Assembly: GCA_947303225.1 (NCBI GenBank)
Contig: CAMYXG010000074.1
Span: 1-6,356, forward strand
Origin: an uncultured Caryophanales bacterium
GTDB taxonomy: Bacteria > Bacillota_I > Bacilli_A > RF39 > UBA660
Direction: 5' to 3'
Length of the DNA: 6,356 nt
Within the stretch, counting starts at the first letter, position 1; every line of letters starts with the position of its first letter. The notes beneath the pieces were generated by a model that was not told the DNA's origin, did not search any database, and saw nothing but the letters and a program-made list of their open reading frames with translations. A program made the position numbers and the translations under genes. Below are positions 1 through 5,788 of this stretch, one piece after another.

Positions 1-56
1 TGATTATCTAAAAAATTCATATCTTCAATAATATCATCAACTGGATAATCTTCCAT
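1..56 (-). CDS. N-terminal fragment of an unknown acidic protein (runs off the left edge)
   Basis: Only the first 18 codons lie in the window, reading MEDYPVDDIIEDMNFLDN. The start is supported by a clear AGGAG ribosome binding site about 6 bases before the ATG. That site overlaps the TAG stop of the upstream gene (TAGGAG). The gap between the two genes is 9 bases, so they are very probably co-transcribed and may be translationally coupled. The visible part is strongly acidic, with 7 Asp/Glu in 18 residues and no Lys or Arg, so it is not a signal peptide and suggests a cytoplasmic protein. I do not recognise the family, and the fragment is too short to assign a function. Confidence 0.7.
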   Translation of the reverse strand, partial: MEDYPVDDIIEDMNFLDN

Positions 57-65
57 CGATTTCTC

Positions 66-587
66 CTATTTACAAATATATCCATTATTCTTAAGTCGTT
101 TCATAAACTCACCATCTGTATAATTATCTCCTACTTTTAATAAGATAACCTCGCTACTTTTGGTATTAGAATTAATTTTAATTTCCATATCATCATTAAC
201 AACAAATTCAATATTATCTAATAAAACCAATTGATTCTTATCTACTTTAATCTTAACAGTAATCCGATCTTCCCCAACCGTATAAGTAACATGATCTCCT
301 AAATAATTCAATGTCTTTTCTAAAGCAAATTGAATACTTTTCAAACGACTACTATCCTTTGTATATTTTTCTGGAAGAATAATCGTTTTTGTTACATTCA
401 TACTAGTAACTTTTTTTCCATCTAAAGTTGTATCAACATGTTCCATGATTTTAATATCAGAATCAAAACTCCTTGTTTTATCACAAGTAACATGACTTTG
501 CTTAATAGTTGCAAATAAATAAACAATAATAATAATAAATAAGAATGCCAAAATAATTGGTAATGTCATACTTTTACGAGTAGCCAT
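66..587 (-). CDS. Small single-pass membrane-anchored protein of unknown function (173 aa)
   Basis: I do not recognise this protein with confidence. It begins with a short basic N-terminus (MATRKS), then one hydrophobic segment at about residues 9-27 rich in Ile, Leu and Phe, then a hydrophilic domain of about 145 residues. This fits a single-pass protein with its C-terminal domain outside the cell. The domain alternates predicted beta strands with charged turns and ends in a short helix-like stretch (FMKRLKNNGY). It has only two cysteines, Cys35 just after the membrane segment and Cys172 next to last, which could form a disulfide. The layout loosely recalls small extracytoplasmic DUF1307/YehR-like proteins, but there is no lipobox and the resemblance is weak. 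The ATG at 587 is chosen because AGAGGTG lies 6 bases upstream; an in-frame GTG at 596 falls inside that site. The stop is TAG. The next gene starts 9 bases downstream. Confidence 0.8.
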   Translation of the reverse strand: MATRKSMTLPIILAFLFIIIIVYLFATIKQSHVTCDKTRSFDSDIKIMEHVDTTLDGKKVTSMNVTKTIILPEKYTKDSSRLKSIQFALEKTLNYLGDHVTYTVGEDRITVKIKVDKNQLVLLDNIEFVVNDDMEIKINSNTKSSEVILLKVGDNYTDGEFMKRLKNNGYICK

Positions 588-593
588 ATCAAT

Positions 594-600
594 CACCTCT
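594..600 (-). promoter_or_regulatory. Ribosome binding site that decides the start of the 173-aa protein
   Basis: AGAGGTG on the minus strand lies 6 bases before the ATG at 587. The in-frame GTG at 594-596 is part of this site itself, so it cannot be the start. The same AGAGGTG motif precedes xfp and the RDD-domain gene, so it appears to be the usual site in this genome. Confidence 0.75.
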
Positions 601-607
601 TAGAAAT

Positions 608-616
608 ATTATAACA
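608..616 (-). promoter_or_regulatory. Putative extended -10 promoter for the 66-587 gene
   Basis: TGTTATAAT on the minus strand is a perfect -10 hexamer with the extended TGn element. It sits between the xfp terminator and the ribosome binding site of the 66-587 gene. I see no convincing -35 box at the right distance. Transcription would start close to 601, leaving a leader of only about 15 bases. In DNA this AT-rich the match could be chance. Confidence 0.4.
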
Positions 617-618
617 CA

Positions 619-648
619 AAAAGAGAAATAGTTATACTAATTCTCTTT
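619..648 (-). terminator. Rho-independent terminator of xfp, overlapping its stop codon
   Basis: The arms at 620-627 and 641-648 pair perfectly over 8 bases (AAAGAGAA with TTCTCTTT). After one A-A mismatch, another 4 base pairs close a 3-base loop. On the minus strand the stem is followed by TTGTGTT, which gives a modest T-rich tail. The TAG stop of xfp (637-639) lies within the hairpin. The stem is GC-poor, so strength is uncertain, but the position is right. Confidence 0.6.
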
Positions 649-2985
649 CGAAAATCCTCTCCATTCCCATTCCTGAATAAATGGCATATCTTCACCATAT
701 TCTTGAATATAATTTTTATGTCGATTTAACATATCATCACACCATTCTAATAATACTTTACTAGAATTTTTATAACGTGGAATCTCACGAAGAACAGCTT
801 GAACTAAATGGAAACGATCAATTTCATTTTGAACACGAATATCAAAAGTAGTTGTAATAGTCCCTTCTTCTTTATAACCATGAACATGTAAATTTCTATT
901 AAACCGTTTATAAGTTAATTGATGAATTAAAGAAGGATAACCATGAAAATTAAAGATAATTGGCTTATTTCTTGTAAATATCTCATCATATTCTTCATCA
1001 CTCATTCCATGAGGATGAGTATCTGGAGATTGCAATTTCATTAAATCTACTACATTAACAACCCGAATACGAATTCCTTGAACACTTTGACGTAAAATGT
1101 CAACTGCAGCTAAAACTTCTAAAGTAGGAGTTTCTCCACAGCAAGCTAATACAACGTCTGGGTTACCCTCATCATTACTAGCAAAATCCCAAATTCCTAA
1201 TCCACGTCGACAATGTGCTCTTGCTTGTGTTTTTGTAAGCCATTGAGGTCGAGGATGCTTAGATGCAACAATAACATTGATATAATCTTTTGTTTTAATA
1301 CAATGATCAAAACAAGATAATAAACAATTAGTATCTGGTGGCAAATACATTCTAACAACATCTGCCTTTTTTGTAACCAAATGATTTAAAAAACCAGGAT
1401 CTTGATGAGTATATCCATTATGATCCTGTTGAAAAACATGACTAACAAGTAAAAAGTTTAAAGAAGCAATTGACTGCCTCCATGGAATATCATGACATAC
1501 TTTTAACCATTTAGCATGCTGACTTGCCATAGAATCTATAATACGAATAAAAGCTTCATAACTATGAATAAAACCATGCCTTCCTGTTAGCAAATATCCT
1601 TCTAACATACCTTCACATAAATGCTCTGAAAGATAAGAATCCATAACTCTTCCAACACTACTTAAATACTCATCAGTTTTTAACAACTTTGTATTCCAAG
1701 TACGATTAGTAACTTCAAAAACATGCTGAAGTCGATTTGATAAGGCTTCATCAGGACCAAAAGCACGGAAATTTTTATTCTCTTGATTTAATGCAAAAAT
1801 ATCACGAATAAATCTTCCTAACTCTTCAGTATCTTGAGCAACTACTGCTCCTGGTCGCTTAATATCCAAACAATAATCTTCCCAATTTGGAGTTCTTAAT
1901 TCTCTTAACAATAAACCACCATTTGCAAAACTACTACAACCCATACATTTAGAGAGAGGAGGACATAATGATTTTAATTCTTTACTTAAATGTCCCTTCT
2001 CATCAAATAGTTGTTCCACATGATAACTTTTTAACCATTTTTCTAATAATTCCAAATTTTCTGGATGTTCATGAGAAATTGGAATAGGTACTTGATGAGA
2101 TCGGAAAGACCCCTCAATTCTCTTTTGATCAATTTCTTTTGGACCAGTCCATCCCTTTGGCGTAGTAAGAATTAAAACTGGATAAGCACCTTCTCCACGA
2201 TCTCTTACTCGTTTTATTTCTTTAATAATCCTATCTAATGTTTTAGCCATTTCTTCATGTAAACGAATAGAATTACTACCTGTAACAAAGAAAGGCTTCC
2301 ATCCACATCCTTCAAAGAAAGAGCGCAACTCATCATTACTCATTCTACCAAAAATCGTTGGATTAGATATTTTATATCCATTTCGATGCAAAATTGGTAA
2401 AACAACTCCATCAGTCTTTTTATTCAAAAATTTATTAATATGCCAAGAAGTTGCAAGAGGACCGGTTTCTGCCTCTCCATCTCCAACAACACAAGCAGCA
2501 ATTAAATCTTTATTATCTAATACAGCCCCAGCTGCATGAGATAAACTATATCCTAATTCTCCTCCCTCATGAATAGAACCAGGAGTCTCTGGAGCAACAT
2601 GAGAAGAAACTCCCCCTGGAAAACTAAATTGTTTACATAGTTTTTTTAGACCCTCTTCATCTTCCGTAATTTCAGGATAAAACTTAGTATAAACACCTTC
2701 TACATAATGATTTGCAATCATAGCTTGTCCACCATGCCCAGGTCCAGACAAATAAATCATTTTTAAATTATTCTTTTTTATAATACGATTTAAATGCATA
2801 TAAATAAAGTTTTGACCTGGTGCAGTACCCCAATGTCCAACTACTTTAGGCTTAATATCAGTTATTACTAGCTTTCTTCTCAATAAGGGATTATCAAGTA
2901 AATATAATTGTGCTACAGAAAGATAGTTTAATACTCGAAAGTATTCATCCATTAATTTCAATTCATTTCTACTTAAAGTACTCAC
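637..2985 (-). CDS. xfp: Xylulose-5-phosphate/fructose-6-phosphate phosphoketolase
   Basis: This cytoplasmic thiamine-diphosphate enzyme splits xylulose-5-phosphate (and usually fructose-6-phosphate) with inorganic phosphate. The products are acetyl phosphate and glyceraldehyde-3-phosphate or erythrose-4-phosphate. The 782 residues match the family's usual length of about 790-825. Family signatures run the whole length: GHWGTAPGQNF near residue 50, GPGHGG at 81-86, ETPGSIHEGGELGYSLSH at 133-150, the cofactor motif GDGEAETGP at 168-176, and LSEH at 452-455, whose Glu454 matches the catalytic Glu of transketolase-type enzymes. QQDHNGYTHQDPG at 519-531 and HGYKEEGT at 702-709 follow. No frameshift or missing domain is visible. 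The GTG at 2985 is preferred because AGAGGTGG lies 5 bases before it; a GTG at 2994 lies inside that site, and the ATG beside it is out of frame. The gene appears monocistronic. Dual substrate use is a family property, not proven here. Confidence 0.97.
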   Translation of the reverse strand: MSTLSRNELKLMDEYFRVLNYLSVAQLYLLDNPLLRRKLVITDIKPKVVGHWGTAPGQNFIYMHLNRIIKKNNLKMIYLSGPGHGGQAMIANHYVEGVYTKFYPEITEDEEGLKKLCKQFSFPGGVSSHVAPETPGSIHEGGELGYSLSHAAGAVLDNKDLIAACVVGDGEAETGPLATSWHINKFLNKKTDGVVLPILHRNGYKISNPTIFGRMSNDELRSFFEGCGWKPFFVTGSNSIRLHEEMAKTLDRIIKEIKRVRDRGEGAYPVLILTTPKGWTGPKEIDQKRIEGSFRSHQVPIPISHEHPENLELLEKWLKSYHVEQLFDEKGHLSKELKSLCPPLSKCMGCSSFANGGLLLRELRTPNWEDYCLDIKRPGAVVAQDTEELGRFIRDIFALNQENKNFRAFGPDEALSNRLQHVFEVTNRTWNTKLLKTDEYLSSVGRVMDSYLSEHLCEGMLEGYLLTGRHGFIHSYEAFIRIIDSMASQHAKWLKVCHDIPWRQSIASLNFLLVSHVFQQDHNGYTHQDPGFLNHLVTKKADVVRMYLPPDTNCLLSCFDHCIKTKDYINVIVASKHPRPQWLTKTQARAHCRRGLGIWDFASNDEGNPDVVLACCGETPTLEVLAAVDILRQSVQGIRIRVVNVVDLMKLQSPDTHPHGMSDEEYDEIFTRNKPIIFNFHGYPSLIHQLTYKRFNRNLHVHGYKEEGTITTTFDIRVQNEIDRFHLVQAVLREIPRYKNSSKVLLEWCDDMLNRHKNYIQEYGEDMPFIQEWEWRGFSKEN

Positions 2986-2990
2986 ATTAA

Positions 2991-2998
2991 CCACCTCT
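2991..2998 (-). promoter_or_regulatory. Ribosome binding site that decides the xfp start
   Basis: AGAGGTGG on the minus strand, 5 bases before the GTG at 2985. The in-frame GTG at 2992-2994 is inside the site. The ATG at 2986-2988 reads ATG-TGA in another frame and cannot start xfp. This leaves GTG at 2985, giving the N-terminus MSTLSRNELK. Confidence 0.75.
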
Positions 2999-3010
2999 AT
3001 TATAAATACT

Positions 3011-3016
3011 ATTATA
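3011..3016 (-). promoter_or_regulatory. Putative -10 box of the xfp promoter
   Basis: TATAAT on the minus strand, preceded by TTG, lies 25 bases before the chosen xfp start and would give a leader of about 20 bases. At the expected -35 position there is only an (AAAAT) tandem repeat. A -35-like TTGTCA at 3048-3053 is 31 bases away, which is too far for a normal promoter. The upstream terminator at 3042-3067 implies that xfp needs a promoter of its own here. Confidence 0.45.
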
Positions 3017-3025
3017 CAATAGAAT

Positions 3026-3044
3026 AAAATAAAATAAAATAAAA
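3026..3044. repeat. Short AAAAT tandem repeat upstream of xfp
   Basis: Three perfect AAAAT units (3026-3040) plus a partial fourth (AAAA, 3041-3044), with one imperfect unit (AGAAT) just before. On the minus strand it reads as repeated ATTTT. It occupies the space between the terminator stem and the xfp -10 box, and it supplies the T-rich tail of that terminator. Confidence 0.7.
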
Positions 3045-3067
3045 AGTTGACAACATCATCAACTTTT
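3042..3067 (-). terminator. Rho-independent terminator of the RDD-domain gene
   Basis: Arms AAAAGTTGA (3042-3050) and TCAACTTTT (3059-3067) pair perfectly over 9 bases around an 8-base loop. On the minus strand the stem is followed by TATTTTATTTT, a T-rich tail. It lies 70 bases past the TAG stop of the zinc-ribbon RDD gene and before the xfp promoter, so it separates the two transcription units. The symmetric stem could in principle also work from the plus strand, but no plus-strand gene is present. Confidence 0.75.
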
Positions 3068-3137
3068 CAATTATTATTCTTTATATACTTTTATTTTCAA
3101 TAATTTATTACTTAATAATTGACTTTTTTAACTATAA

Positions 3138-3680
3138 CTACTTCTTATATGCTTGAAGATGCAAAACTTTATCACTAATTAGTTGTCCAGTAGCAATACA
3201 AATAATAACACTCGTTAAAGAAAGTATTGGAACAAAGAAAACAATACTAAACAAGAATTGTCGTCCAAATACTCCTCGATTAAAATCACTTCCATCCTCA
3301 TTTTTTATTTGAATTTTCATAATCTTGTTACCCAAAGTATTTCCAAAAATAAACATACACAAAGAATGAATAAACATAGGGTTAATAAAAATTAGTATTG
3401 AAAACAAAATAGCTACAAAACTAAAAGAACTACTACCACCATCAGAGCTTGCTGATAATATAGCAATAAAAATACTAATTAATGTCCCAAGGAAAAAGAA
3501 TAAAGGTGAAGAAATAATTCCATCTAAAGCAACAGCCAAGACTCTACGCCAACCTTCTGCCTTATTCATATTATTATTTTGCACACTCACAGGTTCTAAA
3601 TTTTGTCCAACTGGATTTTGACAATTACTACAAAATCTATCTCCTTCATTCAACTGATTCCCACATTTTTTACAATACAT
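3138..3680 (-). CDS. Zinc-ribbon plus RDD-domain integral membrane protein (180 aa)
   Basis: The N-terminus is a compact zinc ribbon of the double CxxC type: Cys3-x2-Cys6 and Cys17-x2-Cys20 in YCKKCGNQL and FCSNC. An Asn/Gln-rich linker follows at about 23-40. The rest is an RDD domain: WRRVLAVALDGII at 44-56 holds the Arg pair and Asp53 that define the family, the loop GNTLGNKIMKIQIKNEDG at 113-130 is the typical segment after the second helix, and SDKV near the end matches the usual closing Asp. Likely membrane segments are about 54-76, 87-112 and 141-163. The role of RDD proteins is mostly unknown; some are proposed transporters or ion-homeostasis factors, and I assign no substrate. The start is firm because AGAGGTG lies 5 bases before the ATG. 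The gene stands alone between two terminators. The stop is TAG. Confidence 0.93.
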   Translation of the reverse strand: MYCKKCGNQLNEGDRFCSNCQNPVGQNLEPVSVQNNNMNKAEGWRRVLAVALDGIISSPLFFFLGTLISIFIAILSASSDGGSSSFSFVAILFSILIFINPMFIHSLCMFIFGNTLGNKIMKIQIKNEDGSDFNRGVFGRQFLFSIVFFVPILSLTSVIICIATGQLISDKVLHLQAYKK

Positions 3681-3732
3681 AAAAACACCTCTTTCAAAAA
3701 AAGAATATCACAAAAAATAAAATAATATTATT

Positions 3733-3748
3733 AATTATTATAATAATT
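3733..3748 (-). promoter_or_regulatory. Putative promoter of the RDD gene within a 16-base perfect palindrome
   Basis: AATTATTATAATAATT is a perfect inverted repeat, and its centre contains TATAAT on the minus strand (3737-3742). A transcript from it would have a leader of about 50 bases before the RDD gene. No good -35 box lies 17 bases upstream of this hexamer. An alternative pairing is TTGTTC (3750-3755) with AATAAT (3727-3732), spaced 17 bases, but both boxes are weak. Palindromes are common by chance in pure AT sequence, so an operator role is only a possibility. Confidence 0.35.
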
Positions 3749-3772
3749 TGAACAAAAACTAATGTTTTACGT

Positions 3773-3795
3773 AAAAAAAAAGGACATAAGTCCTT
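3773..3795 (-). terminator. Strong rho-independent terminator of htpG, overlapping its stop codon
   Basis: On the minus strand AAGGAC-TTAT-GTCCTT forms a 6-base-pair stem with a 4-base loop, and the run of nine T ends the hairpin and its tail. The TAA stop of htpG (3794-3796) supplies the first bases of the stem. This is the clearest terminator in the window. Confidence 0.85.
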
Positions 3796-5674
3796 ATTTA
3801 GAAATAACATCACAGATTAGTTTACTAATCTCAGTAGGATTATCAATAGGAAGTCCAGCGATAATCTTGGCTTCACTATATAAAATCTTTGTATATTTAA
3901 TAAATTCATCTTTATCTTTTTTATATAGCTCTTTTAGTTTATCACTAATAGGATGTTTCTCATTAATTTCAAGCACTGTTTCTGCTTTAATTCCCATTTC
4001 ATTTGGCATTGCATCAAATACTTTTTGCATTTCAATAGAAACATCTCCTTTAGTTGTTAAACATACTGGATGACTTTTAAGTTTATTACTGAAACGAACT
4101 TCACTAACTTCTTTAATTTCATCCGCCATATCTTTTAATAAACTAGAATTTTTCTTATTTACTTTTTCTACTTCTTTTTTCTCTTCTTCACTCTCTAAGT
4201 CTAAGCTCCCATCACTAACATTAACAAACTTCTTACTATCATATTCTTGTATTGCCGTAATGCAAAATTCATCTACATAATCTGTTAAGTATAGAATATC
4301 ATACTCTTTATCTTTCACTTGTTCAACTTGAGGCAAAGAATTAATCTTATCAATAGAAGCTCCACTTGCATAATAAATAGCTTCTTGTCCATCTTTCATT
4401 TCAGATACATATTCTGATAAAGTAATAAGTCTTTCATGTTTAGAAGAGTAAAACATTACTAAATCTTTTAACTTATCTTTATCTTGTCCAAAATTATTAT
4501 AAACACCATACTTCAATTGAACACCAAAAGTTTTAAAGAAAGAAATATAAGTATCACGATCATCCTTCATTAAGTTTTCCAACTCTTTACGAATCTTACT
4601 TTCAATATTCTTCGCAATTAGTTTTAAACTTTGAGACTCTTGTAATAATTCACGTGAAATATTTAAGCTTAAATCTTCACTATCTACAACACCTTTCACA
4701 AAACTAAAATAATCTGGCAGTAAATCAGCACATTTTTCCATTATTAGAACACCATTAGAATATAAGGCAAGTCCTTTCTCATATTCCTGAGTATAATAAT
4801 CATATGGAGCATGACTCGGTATAAATAATAATGATTTATAAGAAGTCATTCCCTCTACTGAAGAAGAAATCACTTTTAACGGTTTATCATAATCACTAAA
4901 TTTATCCATATAGAAATTATCATAATCGTCATCACTAACTTCACTTTTTGGTTTCTTCCAAATTGGAACCATACTATTCATAGTTTCTATTTCTTTATGA
5001 TCTTTATATTCCTTTTTCTCTTCATCTACTAAATCATGATGAGTAACCTCCATTTGAATTGGATATGCAATATAATCAGAATATTTTTTAATTAATGTTT
5101 TAAGTTCATATTCATCTAAATATTTGCTATATTCAAACTCATCACTATCTTCTTTAATATTTAAAACAATCTCTGTACCAATGTCTTTTTTAGAAGCTTC
5201 TTCTATAGTATAACCATCAGCTCCTTCACTAGTCCAAACATATGAATCCTTACTATCTACACTTAAAGAAGTAACTGTAATCTTATCACTAACCATAAAA
5301 GCAGAATAAAAACCAACTCCAAATTGACCAATAATATCAATTTTCTCTTCTTTTGTCATATTCTCTTTAAAAGATAAAGAACCACTCTTCGCAATCGTAC
5401 CAAGATTTTCTTCCAATTCTTCTTTTGTCATACCACAACCATTATCTATAATAGTTAAAGTACGAGCATCCTTATCAAAAGCAATTTCAATCTTCAAATC
5501 ATCTCGATCTACTTTTACTTTCTTATCTGTTAAACTTCTATAATATAATTTATCCAAAGCATCACTAGCATTACTAATTAATTCTCTTAAAAAAATATCT
5601 TTATTCGTATAAATAGAATTAATCATTAAGTCTAATAATCTCTTTGATTCTGATTTAAATTTCTTTTTTGCCAT
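3794..5674 (-). CDS. htpG: HtpG, bacterial Hsp90 molecular chaperone
   Basis: This is the cytoplasmic, ATP-dependent dimeric Hsp90 chaperone that helps fold and remodel client proteins, usually with the DnaK system. The 626 residues match the usual length of about 625. The N-terminal GHKL ATPase domain (about 1-215) is intact: ELISNASDAL at 31-40 with Glu31 and Asn35, DNGCGM at 77-82, GQFGVGFYS at 116-124 and GTEIV at 166-170. The middle domain carries SLNISRELLQ, whose Arg341 corresponds to the conserved Arg that contacts ATP phosphate. The C-terminal dimerisation domain runs to the end and is complete. There are two in-frame ATGs. The one at 5674 is preferred because GGGAG ends 9 bases before it; the ATG at 5683 directly abuts that site. 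The gene has its own promoter, a CIRCE-like operator and a terminator, so it is monocistronic and probably heat-inducible through HrcA. Confidence 0.98.
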   Translation of the reverse strand: MAKKKFKSESKRLLDLMINSIYTNKDIFLRELISNASDALDKLYYRSLTDKKVKVDRDDLKIEIAFDKDARTLTIIDNGCGMTKEELEENLGTIAKSGSLSFKENMTKEEKIDIIGQFGVGFYSAFMVSDKITVTSLSVDSKDSYVWTSEGADGYTIEEASKKDIGTEIVLNIKEDSDEFEYSKYLDEYELKTLIKKYSDYIAYPIQMEVTHHDLVDEEKKEYKDHKEIETMNSMVPIWKKPKSEVSDDDYDNFYMDKFSDYDKPLKVISSSVEGMTSYKSLLFIPSHAPYDYYTQEYEKGLALYSNGVLIMEKCADLLPDYFSFVKGVVDSEDLSLNISRELLQESQSLKLIAKNIESKIRKELENLMKDDRDTYISFFKTFGVQLKYGVYNNFGQDKDKLKDLVMFYSSKHERLITLSEYVSEMKDGQEAIYYASGASIDKINSLPQVEQVKDKEYDILYLTDYVDEFCITAIQEYDSKKFVNVSDGSLDLESEEEKKEVEKVNKKNSSLLKDMADEIKEVSEVRFSNKLKSHPVCLTTKGDVSIEMQKVFDAMPNEMGIKAETVLEINEKHPISDKLKELYKKDKDEFIKYTKILYSEAKIIAGLPIDNPTEISKLICDVISK

Positions 5675-5683
5675 AATAATCAT

Positions 5684-5688
5684 CTCCC
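5684..5688 (-). promoter_or_regulatory. Ribosome binding site that decides the htpG start
   Basis: GGGAG on the minus strand. It touches the ATG at 5683 with no spacer, which is too close. It is 9 bases from the ATG at 5674, a normal distance. The protein therefore most likely begins MAKKKF rather than MIIMAKKKF. Confidence 0.65.
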
Positions 5689-5695
5689 ATAACTA

Positions 5696-5724
5696 TATAT
5701 AGCACCTTTCTTAGCAGTTGTCAA
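5696..5724 (-). promoter_or_regulatory. htpG promoter, near-consensus with extended -10
   Basis: A perfect -35 box TTGACA (5719-5724) is followed by exactly 17 bases and then TATATA (5696-5701), preceded by TGC, the extended -10 element. Transcription would start near 5689, leaving a leader of about 15 bases. This is a vegetative (sigma-A type) promoter and the best in the window. Its -35 box lies across the spacer and downstream half of the CIRCE-like operator, so a bound repressor would block RNA polymerase. Confidence 0.85.
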
Positions 5725-5737
5725 GGAAGAGTGCTAA
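5711..5737 (-). promoter_or_regulatory. CIRCE-like operator (HrcA binding site) upstream of htpG
   Basis: On the plus strand it reads TTAGCAGTT-N9-GAGTGCTAA, compared with the CIRCE consensus TTAGCACTC-N9-GAGTGCTAA. One half is a perfect 9 of 9, the other matches 6 of 9, and the spacer is exactly 9 bases. The outer six bases pair (TTAGCA with TGCTAA). CIRCE is the binding site of the repressor HrcA, which normally controls groESL and dnaK. The site overlaps the -35 box of the htpG promoter. hrcA itself is not in the window, so the regulator is inferred. Confidence 0.85.
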
Positions 5738-5749
5738 TTATTTTTATAG

Positions 5750-5781
5750 AAAAAGTCAATGCATAATACATTGACCTTTTT
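5750..5781 (-). terminator. Rho-independent terminator of the repeat-protein gene
   Basis: GTCAATG (5755-5761) pairs with CATTGAC (5769-5775) around a 7-base loop. Beyond a single bulged C (5776), five more A-T pairs extend the stem. On the minus strand the hairpin continues into TTTTTCTAT. It begins 8 bases past the TAG stop of the upstream gene and ends before the CIRCE element, so it insulates htpG from read-through. Confidence 0.8.
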
Positions 5782-5788
5782 AAACATA

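Noticed and set aside
594..596. GTG start for the 66-587 gene at 596
   Set aside because: The GTG is part of the AGAGGTG ribosome binding site that serves the ATG at 587.
2992..2994. GTG start for xfp at 2994
   Set aside because: It lies inside the AGAGGTGG ribosome binding site; the GTG at 2985 has correct spacing.
3047..3052. TTGACA on the plus strand as a plus-strand -35 box
   Set aside because: No -10 box lies at 16-18 bases (TATACT is about 31 bases away) and there is no plus-strand gene downstream. The sequence is accounted for by the terminator stem.
3068..3137. Weak AT hairpin just after the RDD gene stop as a second terminator
   Set aside because: CAAT-type arms pair only over 4 bases plus 3 after a mismatch and no T-tract follows; the hairpin at 3042-3067 is much better.
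3762..4073. Open frame of 103 codons on the plus strand
   Set aside because: It lies almost wholly opposite the 3' end of htpG, begins inside the htpG terminator region and has no ribosome binding site. Its hydrophobic composition is what the complement of this charged region produces.
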